This document shows positions 22,111 through 32,793 of a DNA stretch of 64,000 nucleotides, piece by piece. The stretch comes from Selaginella moellendorffii (lineage: Eukaryota > Streptophyta > Lycopodiopsida > Selaginellales > Selaginellaceae). The stretch covers positions 578,258 to 642,257 of the forward strand of contig NW_003314302.1 in NCBI RefSeq assembly GCF_000143415.4. The letters are read 5' to 3'. The notes under the pieces are model-generated. The model was not told the DNA's origin and did no database searches. It saw nothing but the letters and a program-made list of their open reading frames with translations. Numbering within the stretch: position 1 is the stretch's first letter; each line of letters opens with the position of its first letter. A program made the position numbers and the translations under genes.

Positions 22111-22575
22111 TCCTTGAGCACTTCGTTCAATGGCAAAAGTTCCACTTTGCCAAGTCTAGAGGGTGCTCACCCCTAATAGATCTTTTTAGCATTTTCTACT
22201 ATGGGCTTCATACACGACCCAACTTTGTGACCCTTCTATGGGTCTCTCCTAAAGATTACTTTCTTTGGACTCACTATGCCATCACATTGACATATCTCAT
22301 TTCCCTTAAGTGTTATTCCCACTTGGTCACCTTGACCAAGCCACACTATTATCATTAGTTCAAATTAATACTTTGAACTAGAAACCTTATTCCTTATCCA
22401 AACAAGGATTTTATCCTTATTTAGCCATAACATCGCCTAGTGATTTCATCTTGGCACCTTAATAGGTTTGCCAATAGGTACTATGTCTTCCAGACCTTTA
22501 AGTTGTTGACCATGACTTCGGGGGCATCCCCCACACTTGGCGGTGTGCCCAAGCTAGCCCTTTTGGCCAAGAGTC
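22111..22575. other. remnant sequence left of E3
   Basis: No gene. Part of it (about 22500-22570, GGGGGCATCCCCCACACTTG and on) resembles the E5 3' untranslated region at 32450-32530, so E3 may have entered an old E5-type copy. Confidence 0.45.
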
Positions 22576-23503
22576 TGTTGCAAATGTGACTTTGGATATC
22601 GAAAGATACTTGTCAACTAGTCCTTACAGGCACTCTTTCCTTACTGCCATGACGGCAGGAGGTCGGTACTGCTGGTTCCCTTTATTGGCCCCTCTTGTCC
22701 AAGTGTTAGTAAACTAGACTTAGCAGCTGTACTTGGCCGAATGAGCATAAGGACGGAATTCCTAAGTGTCTATTTGGCCAAGCATACTTGGCCCGGCTTT
22801 TTAGTTCTCTTTTGCTCTGTCTTGCACTGGCTTGGCAAGAACCCTCGCGTATTAAGACTAGTCCCTCAATATCACCGGATGATAGCTTACCGTGTCTGCC
22901 AAACACCCTCACTATCACGCCCTTTGTGTTAGTCTCATTTCGGTCCCAAGTGCTATTTATGGAAAGTGTCTAGATTCACTCATTTGGCATGTCTACGGAA
23001 TGTAAAGGTCGGCCTGAACACAATGGTGTTCGTCCTGTGTCCAAATTTGCAATCTAAGGCCATTCCATATTTAGTAAGTTTCATACTTGTCCTAGAGACT
23101 AACTCCTGGTACTAAGGGTGGCTTAGGGTGAAAGCCCAAAGCGTGTGTTCCTCAAGGGGGGGGGGGGGGGGGGGGCTATGGGGGGTTCCAAATGTATAGT
23201 AGGGATAGTGGTTGGAATGCATGTCCGACCACTTGAGACATTAGTTTGGCTCCCGCTGGGCTGTGTTGCTCCTTGTTCTGCATCCAGCTTGGGTCTAAGC
23301 CCAAGCTCCACGCTGCTCTAGTCGGTGGAGTACCCTCCTTCTTGCATTAGGCCACCGGTATGCCAAAATTGTGCCAGACTCCATCTGACACCATTTTGCG
23401 TGCAGGTGCTGGATACGGGGAGCTGGTGCTCATGGGATTATACCAGACCCTCGTTCGTAGTGCAACGGGCTTGGAGTTCGGCTCCAAATTCAAGTGCGCT
23501 ACA
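22576..23503 (+). repeat. E3 5' LTR
   Basis: 928 bp. Contains the promoter-like module (23126-23210) with a run of about 20 G. The first half is clearly related to the LTR of E4. Confidence 0.88.
23126..23210 (+). promoter_or_regulatory. shared LTR promoter-like module
   Basis: GGGTGAAAGCCCAAAGCG, a homopolymer G run, then TTCCAAATGTATAGTAGGGA. The same order occurs, in the same orientation relative to transcription, in LTRs of E3 (also 29523-29605), E4 (39609-39683), E5 (31933-32008, 38315-38390), the copy nested in E1 (12078-12163) and family C (15850-15918, 47208-47284, 50053-50121). GTATAGTA may act as a TATA element; that is inference. Confidence 0.6.
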
Positions 23504-23505
23504 TT

Positions 23506-23517
23506 TGGTATCAAAGG
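23506..23517 (+). other. E3 primer-binding site (initiator tRNA-Met type)
   Basis: TGGTATCAAAGG begins two bases after the LTR. It resembles the plant initiator tRNA-Met complement TGGTATCAGAGC. Confidence 0.65.
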
Positions 23518-23676
23518 AATTGTCTTAGCGATTTCTATCCAACTTTTGTCGGATTTTCTGACTCAAGTTGCATACGCAGAGACTTTTCTAGTAGATCCAA
23601 AGCGACCTGTGTAGGATTAGTTGGATAGCACCATTCTGTAAGAACGTTGTATGCATGTTCAGTTACTGATAGAGGC

Positions 23677-24735
23677 ATGCATGCAGCTAGCAGGATGGTG
23701 AAGAGGAACCGTGTTGATGACGCTGAAACCTCTAGACGGGCGAATCGAGAGGAAGAAACTCCTGCTAGAGATGCTGTGGAAGAGGCAAAGGCTGAGTCAG
23801 AAGAGGAAGAGCCAAACGCTGCGGCACTGCAGCATACGGCTCAGGAAGTCGAGATCGAGAATTTGCAAAGGGAGATTTGCAAATTGAAGAAGGAGAACAA
23901 GAAGAGGAAGAAAGAAGATGAGGCAGTTAAACCAGCTAAGCCTAAGCAACCGGACTCCTCCTCAAGTTCTGAGGACGATGAAGTTCTGCAGCCACCCCCA
24001 GTTGCATGAGTTTCAAAGTTCAAGCCTCCGAAACCACCCAATTTTAGAGGCATGCGAGACTATTAGGTTTTGGAAGACTGGGTCTACGATATAGAGAACT
24101 ACTTCATAGCGGCAGACGTAGATGATCGTACAAAAGTTGCATGCACACAATCCTTTCTCACCGATCATGCCAAAACTTGGTGGCGCCAGGTGTGTGTTGA
24201 AAAAGGGCAGACTAGAAGTTGAACCAAGATGCAGTCTCGTATCCGTAAGGAATACTTGCCGGATGATCTTGGTCTGAGACTTCGCGCGGAGCTGCGGCGG
24301 TTAAAGCAGCGAGGGGATCTTATGCATTACGTTAATGCGTTTGCTTAGAAACGCATTATGATTGCAAATATGAGTGATGAAGATGCTCGGAGTTATTTTC
24401 TGGAGGGTTTAAGTTCACTTTCTCATAATGAGATTTTGAAGTTTAAGCCGAAGTTGTACCTAGAGTGCAAGGAGGCAGTGCAGCAAGTTGCCTTCAGTCA
24501 CTCGCTCATGGAACAATATCAGCAATCATATGTTGCTAACTCGGATAAGAATAAAAATTCTGGGAATAAGCAAGGTGATTGGAAACAAAGGGTACTGCCC
24601 TGGGGGCTCACAAGCTACGGTTAACAAAGGTGGTGGTGGTTGGAGACCACCAGCAGCTTCTTCTGGTCCTAGGCCCTCTATTCCTCCTCCTGGTGGGTAC
24701 AAGTAGCAACAATTTGCAAAACCTGCTCCTAGCGG
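23677..24735 (+). pseudogene. E3 gag, several stops and a frame change
   Basis: Starts at ATG 23677 or 23695. An N-terminal coiled-coil-like segment rich in Glu and Lys (EIENLQREICKLKKENKKRK) is followed by capsid pieces aligning with E5: VLEDWVYDIENYF and LRAELRRLKQRGDLMHYVNAF. Stops: TGA 24007, TAG 24064, TGA near 24219, TAG 24346. By comparison with E5 they replace Arg, Gln, Trp and Gln codons. Near 24590 the frame changes by an indel, before the CCHC knuckle that lies in the next frame. Confidence 0.75.
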
Positions 24736-24736
24736 A

Positions 24737-27700
24737 ATGGGTAGTGTGGGTCATTGCTTCCATTGTGGAGAGTTGGGACATAGGTCCTCGAAATGTCCCA
24801 ACAAGCATAAGACAAGGTCTCGGGTTAATGTCATGAGGGAAGACGGTGGTGGTGAAGCTGAAGGGATTGACGAGTTGGTCAATGCAGACTATGAGGAAGA
24901 AGAGGTGAGTAACTTTCGTTGCTTTCCTCAAGTTTTTCTTGCAGTCAATGCAAACACTGATCTGTTGATGTATCTGGTAGGCTTTGTCTGTGGACACTGA
25001 ATCCGAGTGATGATTGACACGGGAGCTACGCACAGTGTGATATCCGAAGACTTAGTTAAGTTGTTAGGATTGAATGCTGAGCAAATGTCGCCTATGCACT
25101 TCCGGTTTGCGGAAGGTGGGCAAGTAGCCAGAAATTTTGTGAGTGATGTTCCAATAAAGATATCCAAGTGGAAAGAAAGAGTGGACTTGGTAGTGTTGAA
25201 GATACCAGATTTTCAGATGGTGTTTGGTATGGATTTCTTCAACAAGTATATAAAAGGGATTTATGGTGCTGGACAAAGTCATATCATGTTGAAGTCAGAA
25301 GGACGTCCTGATGTATCCTTTTAGTTGCAAAAGTGTTCCTCGACTGCGAGGGCCGCTCAAAAAGCAACTAAGAGGGGATGTCAGACCTTTTGGGTTCAAG
25401 TGATGGAAGCTGAGGGTGTTGGTGACTCAGTTCGAATCGGTGACGGGGTTGATCCTGTATTGGAGTTGTTGGTGAGGAATCAGGATATCTTCCCGAAAGA
25501 TTTGCCACCAGGGCTACCTCCTAGCTGTGAGGTTGATCATCGGATTGAAGTTATTCCGGGTTCTAAACCACCTACGAAAGCTCCATATCGGTTGAACATC
25601 AAGGAGATGGCTGAACTCAAGAAGCAACTCACGGAGCTTCTTGACAAAGGTCATATCCGACCAAGCAAGTCACCTTATGGAGCGCCAGTCCTCTTCGTTA
25701 TGAAAAAGGATGGAACCATGAGGATGTGTATTGGCTATCGGGCACTCAATAAGATCACGGTTAAAAACAGTTTTCCTTTGCCTCGCATTGATGACTTGTT
25801 TGACCAACTCTTAAAGGCTAAGTATTTTACGCGACTTGATTTGCGGTCCGGGTATCATTAGATATGAGTGGCAGATCAGGATGTGGAGAAGATAGCCTTT
25901 AAGACTCGGTATGGATCTTATGAGTTTCTTGTCATGCTGTTTGGGTTATGCAATGCTCCAGCAATGTTCAGCACTATGATGGATAGAATATTTGGAGATT
26001 ATTTGGATGCATTTGTTGTCCTGTATATCGACGATGTTCTAGTCTTCAGTGAAACGTTGGAGGATCATTTGAAACACTTGGAGTTAGTGTTTCAGAAGTT
26101 GCGCGAACACAAACTGTATGCTAAGGAAAGTAAATGTGCTTTTGGTCAATTGCGCGTAAACTTTCTCGGTCATATAGTTGGTGGTGGTGTGATTGAGGTC
26201 GACCCAAAGAAGGTGGAAGCGGTGAAGTCTTGGGAAGTTCCGACCACTGTATCTGATGTTCGTTCCTTTCTCAGTCTGGCGGGATACTATCGTAAGTTTG
26301 TCCGCAATTTTGCAAGGATTGCTCTTCCGTTGACTGAGTTGACGAAGAGTAGTATTCCATTTCATTGGACACCAGCTTGTTAGCGTGCTTTTGTATGGTT
26401 GAAGGAGATCTTGACTACAGTTCCTGTTCTCAGGATCCCAGATCCTTATAAACCCTTCGAAGTGCATTGTGATGCGTCTGGCTATGCTATCGGTGCCGTG
26501 TTGCAGCAAGATTGTGACAAAGCAGTTGGTGTTACGCTAAGGAGACATGGTTGTCTCGTTGCGTTCTATTCCAAGAAGTTGGATGAGACCCAACTAAGAT
26601 GGCCAACGCATGAGAAAGAGATGTTTGCTATAGTGTCGGCCCTAGAACACTGGAGACACTACTTGGGTGGACACACCAAGGTTTATATAGATAGTAACAC
26701 ACTAAGCTACTTTGCTATACAGCCTAAGCTTATGCCGAAGCAGGCTTGTTGGCAAGAGAAGCTTGCTAGATATGATATTGAAATCATATATAAACCTAGT
26801 AAGGACAATATTGTTCCGGACGCGTTGAGTTGTGTGGCTCAGTTCTGGGCAATATCGGCAATCAGTTCGGACTGGTTGGAGGACATTCGGGCTTCATATG
26901 GAAGTGATCCATTGGCGAAGGCAATCTTATGCCGTGCAGGGTTGTTGAAGCAGAGCCTTGGTAGCGAAGCAACGAAAGTTGCTAGTCGCACTAATGCGAA
27001 GCTTCACTTCTCAGTTCGGGATGGGCTTATATTCTATAAGCAAGAAAGATTGTATCTTCCCTCTAAGGATCTTCAGCAGTTATTTATGCGGGAACATCAT
27101 GATGTTCCAGCAGTGGGACATGGTGGACAGCGAAAGACTCTAGCTTCGTTGAAAAAGGGATTTTTCTAGTCTAATATGGAAGGTGATGTAGCGGACTATG
27201 TCCGTTCCTGCTCTATATGCCAGCAATGTAAGCGCAAAGCTGAGAAGTAGGCTGGAAAGTTGCAGTGCATTCTAGCACTGGTATGGCCATTTCAGAGTGT
27301 GACACTTGATTTTGTCACTTGCTTGCCAAAATCTAAGGGTTATGATACTTTGATGGTGGTTGTGGATTGGTTGTCGAAGATTGCACATCATTCCAACTGT
27401 GGAAACAGTGAATGTGAAACAAGCAGCAAAGCTCTTTTTCCATGAAGTAGTGCAGGTTTGTGGTCTTCCTGAAGAGATGATCTCGGATAGGGATTCGAGG
27501 TTTACGGGGAAATTTTGGGGCACACTATTCCAGCTGTTCGGTACCAAGTTGAAGTTTAGTATAGCTTATCATCCTCAAACTGCTGGGCAGACTGAATGCG
27601 TGAATGCTCAAGTTGAGGATTATTTGCGGTACTATGTCGCGGCGGACCAACGCGACTGGGTTGAGCATTTGGATACAGCAGAAATATGTTATAACAACAC

Positions 27701-28361
27701 ATTTCACAGCGCTATTGGCTGTTCTCCATGGGAGATGCTGCAAGGAAATGCTCATGGGGTGCCTCAACAAATCGCTGTACCAAAACCAATGGCCGAAGTG
27801 TTGGTCCCAGCCGTTGAAACTTATGCGGAGCAGCTACACCAAGGTTGGTCTAGAGCTATTGAGGCGATGGGCAAAGCTTAGGATAGGTATCAACGTGATA
27901 AGGATCAGCATCGTCAGGATGTATCCTATCAAGTGGGAGATCAGGTGTGGCTATCTTCCCAAAACTTGAATATTATGGGTTCTTTGTCTCGGAAGCTCTT
28001 GCCGAGATATGTTGGACCCTATCGGGTGTTAAAACGTCTTGGTGATGTATCCTATCGGTTGGATTTACCTACGGAGATGGCCAATGTTCATAGTGTATTT
28101 CATGCCAATTTATTGGCTCCTTACGCTATGGATGTTGCACGTCAACGAGAGATTCATCCACCGCCAGACGTTGTGGATGGTGAACTTGAATATGAAGTAG
28201 AAGCTATTTTGGATTCATGCTGGCTTAAATGTGCTAAACGTCGGGAGTATCTAGTTAAGTAGAAAGGTTACCCAACTTGTGAATCAACTTGAGAGCCTCT
28301 TAGTAATCTTACCCATGCTCATGAGCTTGTCACGGAGTATGAGAATAGTAATAAAGACTAG
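24737..28361 (+). pseudogene. E3 zinc knuckle and pol: protease to chromodomain
   Basis: Knuckle CFHCGELGHRSSKC at about 24754-24795, protease MIDTGATHSVIS near 25010, reverse transcriptase about 25560-26200 with LYIDDVLVFS, RNase H about 26450-26830, integrase about 27090-27900 with HPQTAGQTE, and a degraded chromodomain ending near 28361. Stops at 25321, 25859, 25865, 26381, 27167, 27248, 27879, 28260 and about 28290. Beside E5 they stand for Gln, Arg or Trp codons. In SGYYQIRV of E5 the E3 copy has stops at exactly the Gln and Arg positions. A one-base frame change lies near 27390. E3 has no intron at either E5 intron position. Confidence 0.8.
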
Positions 28362-28973
28362 TTTTTGTAAAAATCTTGTAATAAATCTTGCAAATCAATA
28401 AAAAAATATATTTCTATAACTCAAAGTGTCATTTCTCTCATTCGATAGTACTTGGGTCAGTTTTGGCAGGCTGACTTCGGCACTTCGGTGCATGGGTCCA
28501 ATCCATAACCATGGGGATAACTATTATAGACTGATCACAAGTCCCTGCCTCTCTCTCGTTGACTCATTTTTGAAAAAGGGGGCGTGGTCGTGTAAACAAC
28601 TTCATCTGCCAGTTTATAATAGTTGTCTAAATCTTCCCGACGGGGTTGATTTCTTGCTCAGGGGAAGTTGGGCCTCTGGCCTTCTCCCTATATCCCTGTG
28701 GGCAGGGATGTATCATTCCTTTGTAAGCCGAGTGGTACTCGGAGCAGCAAGGGTGGCTAACTCTGTTAGTCATTTCCTTGTCGGTGATGGCTGGAGGGTG
28801 TCTGAGTCTTAACATCTTTGGATGTAGAGGAGAGGTCATTCCATAACTCATTTAAGTCGGTGTGTTTCCCACATAGTGTGCTTTCCGTTAACTTTCAGAG
28901 TTGTTTCCTTGATGGTTTGCTAGACTCGGGTATACATCGACGAGGACGTCGATCTTCCCCAAGGGGGGGAGAG
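28362..28973 (+). other. E3 3' untranslated region and polypurine tract
   Basis: No open frame of note. It ends in the polypurine tract AAGGGGGGGAGAG (28961-28973). This region is conserved in E4 (minus strand, 40222-40760), with shared phrases such as GACGTCGATCTTCCC and TTTCTTGCTCAGG. That conservation links the two elements. Confidence 0.7.
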
Positions 28974-29898
28974 TGTCGCGAATGTGACTTCGGGTATCAA
29001 AAGATACTTGTCAACCAATCCTTACAGGCACTCTTTCCTTACTGCCATAACGGCAGGAGGTCGGTACTGCTGGTTCCCTTTATTGGCCCCTCTTGTCCAA
29101 GTGTTAGTAAATTGAACTTAGCATCTGTACTTGGCCGGATGAGCATAAGGACAGAATTCCTAAGTGTCTATTTGGCCAAGCATACTTGGCCCGGCTTTTT
29201 AGTTCTCTTTTGCTTTGTCTTGCACTAGCTTGCCAAGAACCCTCGCGTATTGAGACTAGTCCCTCAATATCGCCGGATGATAGCTTACCGTGTCTACCAA
29301 ACACCCTCGCTATCACACCCTTTGTGTTAGTCTCATTTCGGTCCCAAGTGCTATTTATGGAAAGTGTCTAGATTCGCTCATTTGGCATGTCTACGGAATG
29401 TAGAGGTCGGCCTGAACACAATGGTGTTCGTCTCGTGTCCAAATTCGCAATCTAAGGCCATTCCATATTTAGTAAGTTTCGTACTTGTCTCAGAGACTAA
29501 CTCCTGGTACTAAGGGTGGCTTGGGGTGAAAGCGCAAAGTGTGTTCCTCAAGGGGGGGGGGGGGGGGGGACTGTGGGGGGTTCCAAATGTATAGTAAGGA
29601 TAGTGGTTGGAATGCATGTTCGACCACCTGAGACATTAGTTTGGCTCCCGCTGCGCTATGTCGCTCCTTGTTCTGCATCCGGCTTGGGTCTAAGCCCAAG
29701 CTCCACGTTGCTCTAGTCGGTGGAGTACCCTCTTTCTCGCGTTAGGCCACCGGTATGCCAAAATTGTGCCAGACTCCATCTGACACCATTTTGCGTGCAG
29801 GTGCTAGATACGGGGAGCTGGTGCTCGTGGGATTGTACCGGACCCTCGTTCGTAGTGCAACGGGCTTGGAGTTCGGCTCCAAATTCAGGTGCGCTACA
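28974..29898 (+). repeat. E3 3' LTR
   Basis: 925 bp, TGTCGC...GCTACA, with the promoter-like module at 29523-29605. Confidence 0.88.
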
Positions 29899-29903
29899 GG
29901 GTC

Positions 29904-31238
29904 TATAGCAACCGAGACTAGATGTCCCCATCATATGCACCACGTCCTTGGTGCCACTTGCATTAAAGGGTTTAAGTTAGATATGGCAAGCTTTCACTCT
30001 AAACAATTTAACTGTGCATCACGACTCTAGGGCATTCCCCACTTGGCAGTGTGCCCAAGCTAGTCTCCTCACTGGGACACCGAAATATGAGTGTCCTCAT
30101 ATTCCAAACCATCACCATGCCCTAATGATTTGGAACTCGAACCTAAGCACTATAGGGTTGGGATTCAAACCCAACCTTTGTATATGCATCTATAGATGGC
30201 ATCACCTAGGATGCCTGGCGTGACTCCTCATGTCAGTGCACCAATTTATACATAAAGCACACTACGAATCATAGCTTAGGAACTTAGTTCCTCTACACTA
30301 CCAAGTCCTCTCACTTGACAAGTCTATGATCATGCATGGACTCCTTCATGCTTAGCCCTATATGCTACCCTTTTTGAAATTAGCACCTTCAACTAGGGTA
30401 TTTGTTCCCCCAACTTGCCAACTTCGCTTAATTAGTCATCCAACCACCGTAACATGGTTCATGCATAAGCGTGAAAGTCCTTGACCGTTCAAAGTCATCC
30501 CTTTGAACACTCGGGAACTATTTCCCCAACCTTGATAGCTTTACCTTACGACAAGCTTCAAGACGACACTTTTGGTACGCCACTTTGATTTTGCACATTC
30601 TATGAACCTTTTACACTTGCCTTTTTAGGTACTAAACTACCCAAAATTGTCTTTGACAACCTTGAAGGAACTCTATCCCTTAGCTTGCCAAGGCTTCTTC
30701 TTTCATAAACTTTTTAATCGCCATATGGTTTAACATGGATAATTCCATATTTTAGACTCTCAATAGCATCACGGTAGCTAATAACAACATGCACAAGCAT
30801 CCACTAGATTCTCAACTCCCAACTCCCATAACCACCCTTGGTTATGCCCATCGATTCCTATGGTTTGGTTCTATCTCTTTACTACTTGCTTTTTGGCATC
30901 ACATATTTCCTTCGATTATGCTTCTCTAAACTAGGAGGATAACTTTGCACTTTTTACCATATCTTAGCAAGTATTCTTAAGGATGAACCTATTGAATAGC
31001 ATAGGGAGTGGTTCCTCAATCTGGGTATGCTCGCCTTGTAATCCTATACACCGGATTAACATTACTACATATGGGCCTTTATGTGCCTATTGCTAGTCTT
31101 GCCAAAATCCCTTTTTGGCTTTGTCCAATTTGGGTAGACGGCCTTCTCCTGTCTTTACAACTTTGACCATTTGGATAGCACCTCCTATCTGTCATTCGTT
31201 AAAGATTTAGTCCTTTAAGCCTTATCTAATGCCCTCAC
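29904..31238. other. remnant sequence between E3 and E5
   Basis: No gene. The first 330 bp resemble the E5 3' untranslated region (32430-32710), including a pair of T-arm-like inverted repeats around 30130-30170. The rest is unrecognised AT-rich sequence, perhaps an old element. Confidence 0.45.
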
Positions 31239-31243
31239 GACAC

Positions 31244-32390
31244 TGTAAGCCACAAATTTTTCCTTTCCAATTTGCCAGCTTACCTCGCCTATCCGACCAA
31301 CTCTGCCTTGGCTTGTGCTAAGTTCCCTCGCCAAGGTTCTCGCCTATGGTGCCAGCTCCTACTTGGTTTCAACTACTTACTGCACGAGCAACGGAGTGTT
31401 AGCCATCCATCTACGGATTCCCAAATCTCTCCCAATCCCCCTCCCCGGGTTAGACTGGACTTAAGGTTCGGCTACACTCCCCGCAGGCACAAGCAGCCAA
31501 GCACACCAAGCCTCCAGATTCCTAACACCCCAAGGTATCACAAGGCTTGATCATGGGACCCTCTAAATCCCAAGCCTTGGGTGCAGCACTTGCTTCGGGA
31601 CGTCGGGGCGAAACACCGTGGCCTAACGGCCCGGTATGGGTACCTCTACCCCCCCTCTTCCATCCCGAAGGAAAGGCCCAAGCCCCCGGAAGGGCGAGGA
31701 CCAATGAGCCACAAGGTACTCAAGTGGGGCACCACTCCACCTGGGCCGGGAGCACCGCAATCGGTTTCCCTTTCGGGAGTGGGAGCTGCTCTTGAGCACT
31801 TCCTTGGATGGCCCCTCCGGCACCAGCCAAGTCCATGCTCACTCCCACCCAAGGCCCCTCGGTCCCAGTCCCAACCTCAAGTCGGTTTGGAAGCCCAACT
31901 GGAGAGTCCCTTCTAAACTGGTTCCTGGACCTCACTATCCCTACTATACTTTTGGAACCCCCTGCAGCCCCCCCCCCCTGGGAGACGCACGCTTTGGGCT
32001 TTCACCCCTTGACCCGTATTAGTATTTGGACTTAGCCTCTGGCTCGATCTCGGACCCGATTTCGGATCCGACTTCGGATTCGGGTTCGGACTCGATCACG
32101 GACTTGATCTCGGACCCGATCTCGGACCCGACCTCGGACTCGACCTCGGACTCGGTCTCGGACCCGATTTCGGATCCGGACTCCGTCTCGAACTCGGTCT
32201 CGAACTCGGACTCGAACTCGGTCCCCGAGTCGGTCTCGGATTCGATTCCGGACTCTATCTCGAACTCGGTCCTAGAGTCGGTCTTGGACTCGATCCTCGA
32301 CTTGGTCCCATCCGATGAACTCTTTGTCACTTCGGTCAAGCTTTTGGGGATCCTTTAGCCTACGACATCTCGGGGAGTCGGTTCCTTACA
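31244..32390 (-). repeat. E5 3' LTR (left copy)
   Basis: 1147 bp; on the element strand TGTAAGGAACC...GGCTTACA. Contains an array of TCCGAG-like hexamers (about 32030-32330) and the promoter-like module (31933-32008). Confidence 0.95.
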
Positions 32391-32403
32391 ACTCCACCAC
32401 CCA
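32391..32403 (-). other. E5 polypurine tract
   Basis: On the minus strand GGGTGGTGGAGT directly precedes the 3' LTR. Confidence 0.65.
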
Positions 32404-32580
32404 TAGAAGAAGTTCGATGCCCACATCGAACGTCTCATTTTATCCTACGACTTGTTGTCCATGTCTCCGGGGGCATCCCCCCACTTAGCGGTGTGCCTAA
32501 GTTAGCCTCCCCGGCCAAGAGCCCATGACAACGGAATATAGGTGTCCCTATATTCCTCACCTCACCACGCCCTAGTATAG

Positions 32581-32636
32581 GGTCGGGACTTGAACCCAGC
32601 CTTGCTTTACTAGGGGGTTGGGACTCGAACCCAACC
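32581..32636 (-). other. two T-arm-like hairpins in the E5 3' untranslated region
   Basis: On the minus strand two 21-nt hairpins (32616-32636 and 32581-32601) have a roughly 7-bp stem (GGTTGGG with CCCAACC in the first) and 7-nt loops TTCGAGT and TTCAAGT. They match a tRNA T-arm and the Pol III B box GGTTCGANTCC. Similar pairs occur at about 30130-30170. Function unknown. Confidence 0.5.
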
Positions 32637-32793
32637 TCCGTAGAATACGTCTACGGATTCGACATCCCCGCAGGGAGTCGGGCGTAGTGCCCTACGCCTG
32701 GTCGACCTATCCAACCCATGCTAATTAGCTTACCTTTGGCGCGCCTTCGGGTCCCAACATATGCCATTTGCTCAACTTTGCAAATTGATAATT

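Larger units (their letters stand above)
22576..29898 (+). mobile_element. E3: decayed chromovirus (Ty3/gypsy)
   Basis: LTRs of 928 and 925 bp (TGTTGC...GCTACA and TGTCGC...GCTACA) enclose a tRNA-type primer site, gag, pol, a long 3' untranslated region and a G-rich polypurine tract. Flanks GAGTC (22571-22575) and GGGTC (29899-29903) are probably a target duplication with one change. Many stop codons and at least two frame changes (near 24590 and 27390) make it inactive. The first 85 bp of the two LTRs differ at eight sites, all transitions, so it is clearly older than E5. Confidence 0.88.

Noticed and set aside
23156-23176. Long G run as a sequencing artefact only
   Set aside because: G or C runs occur at the same place in all related LTRs, so the feature is real, though its exact length here may be unreliable.
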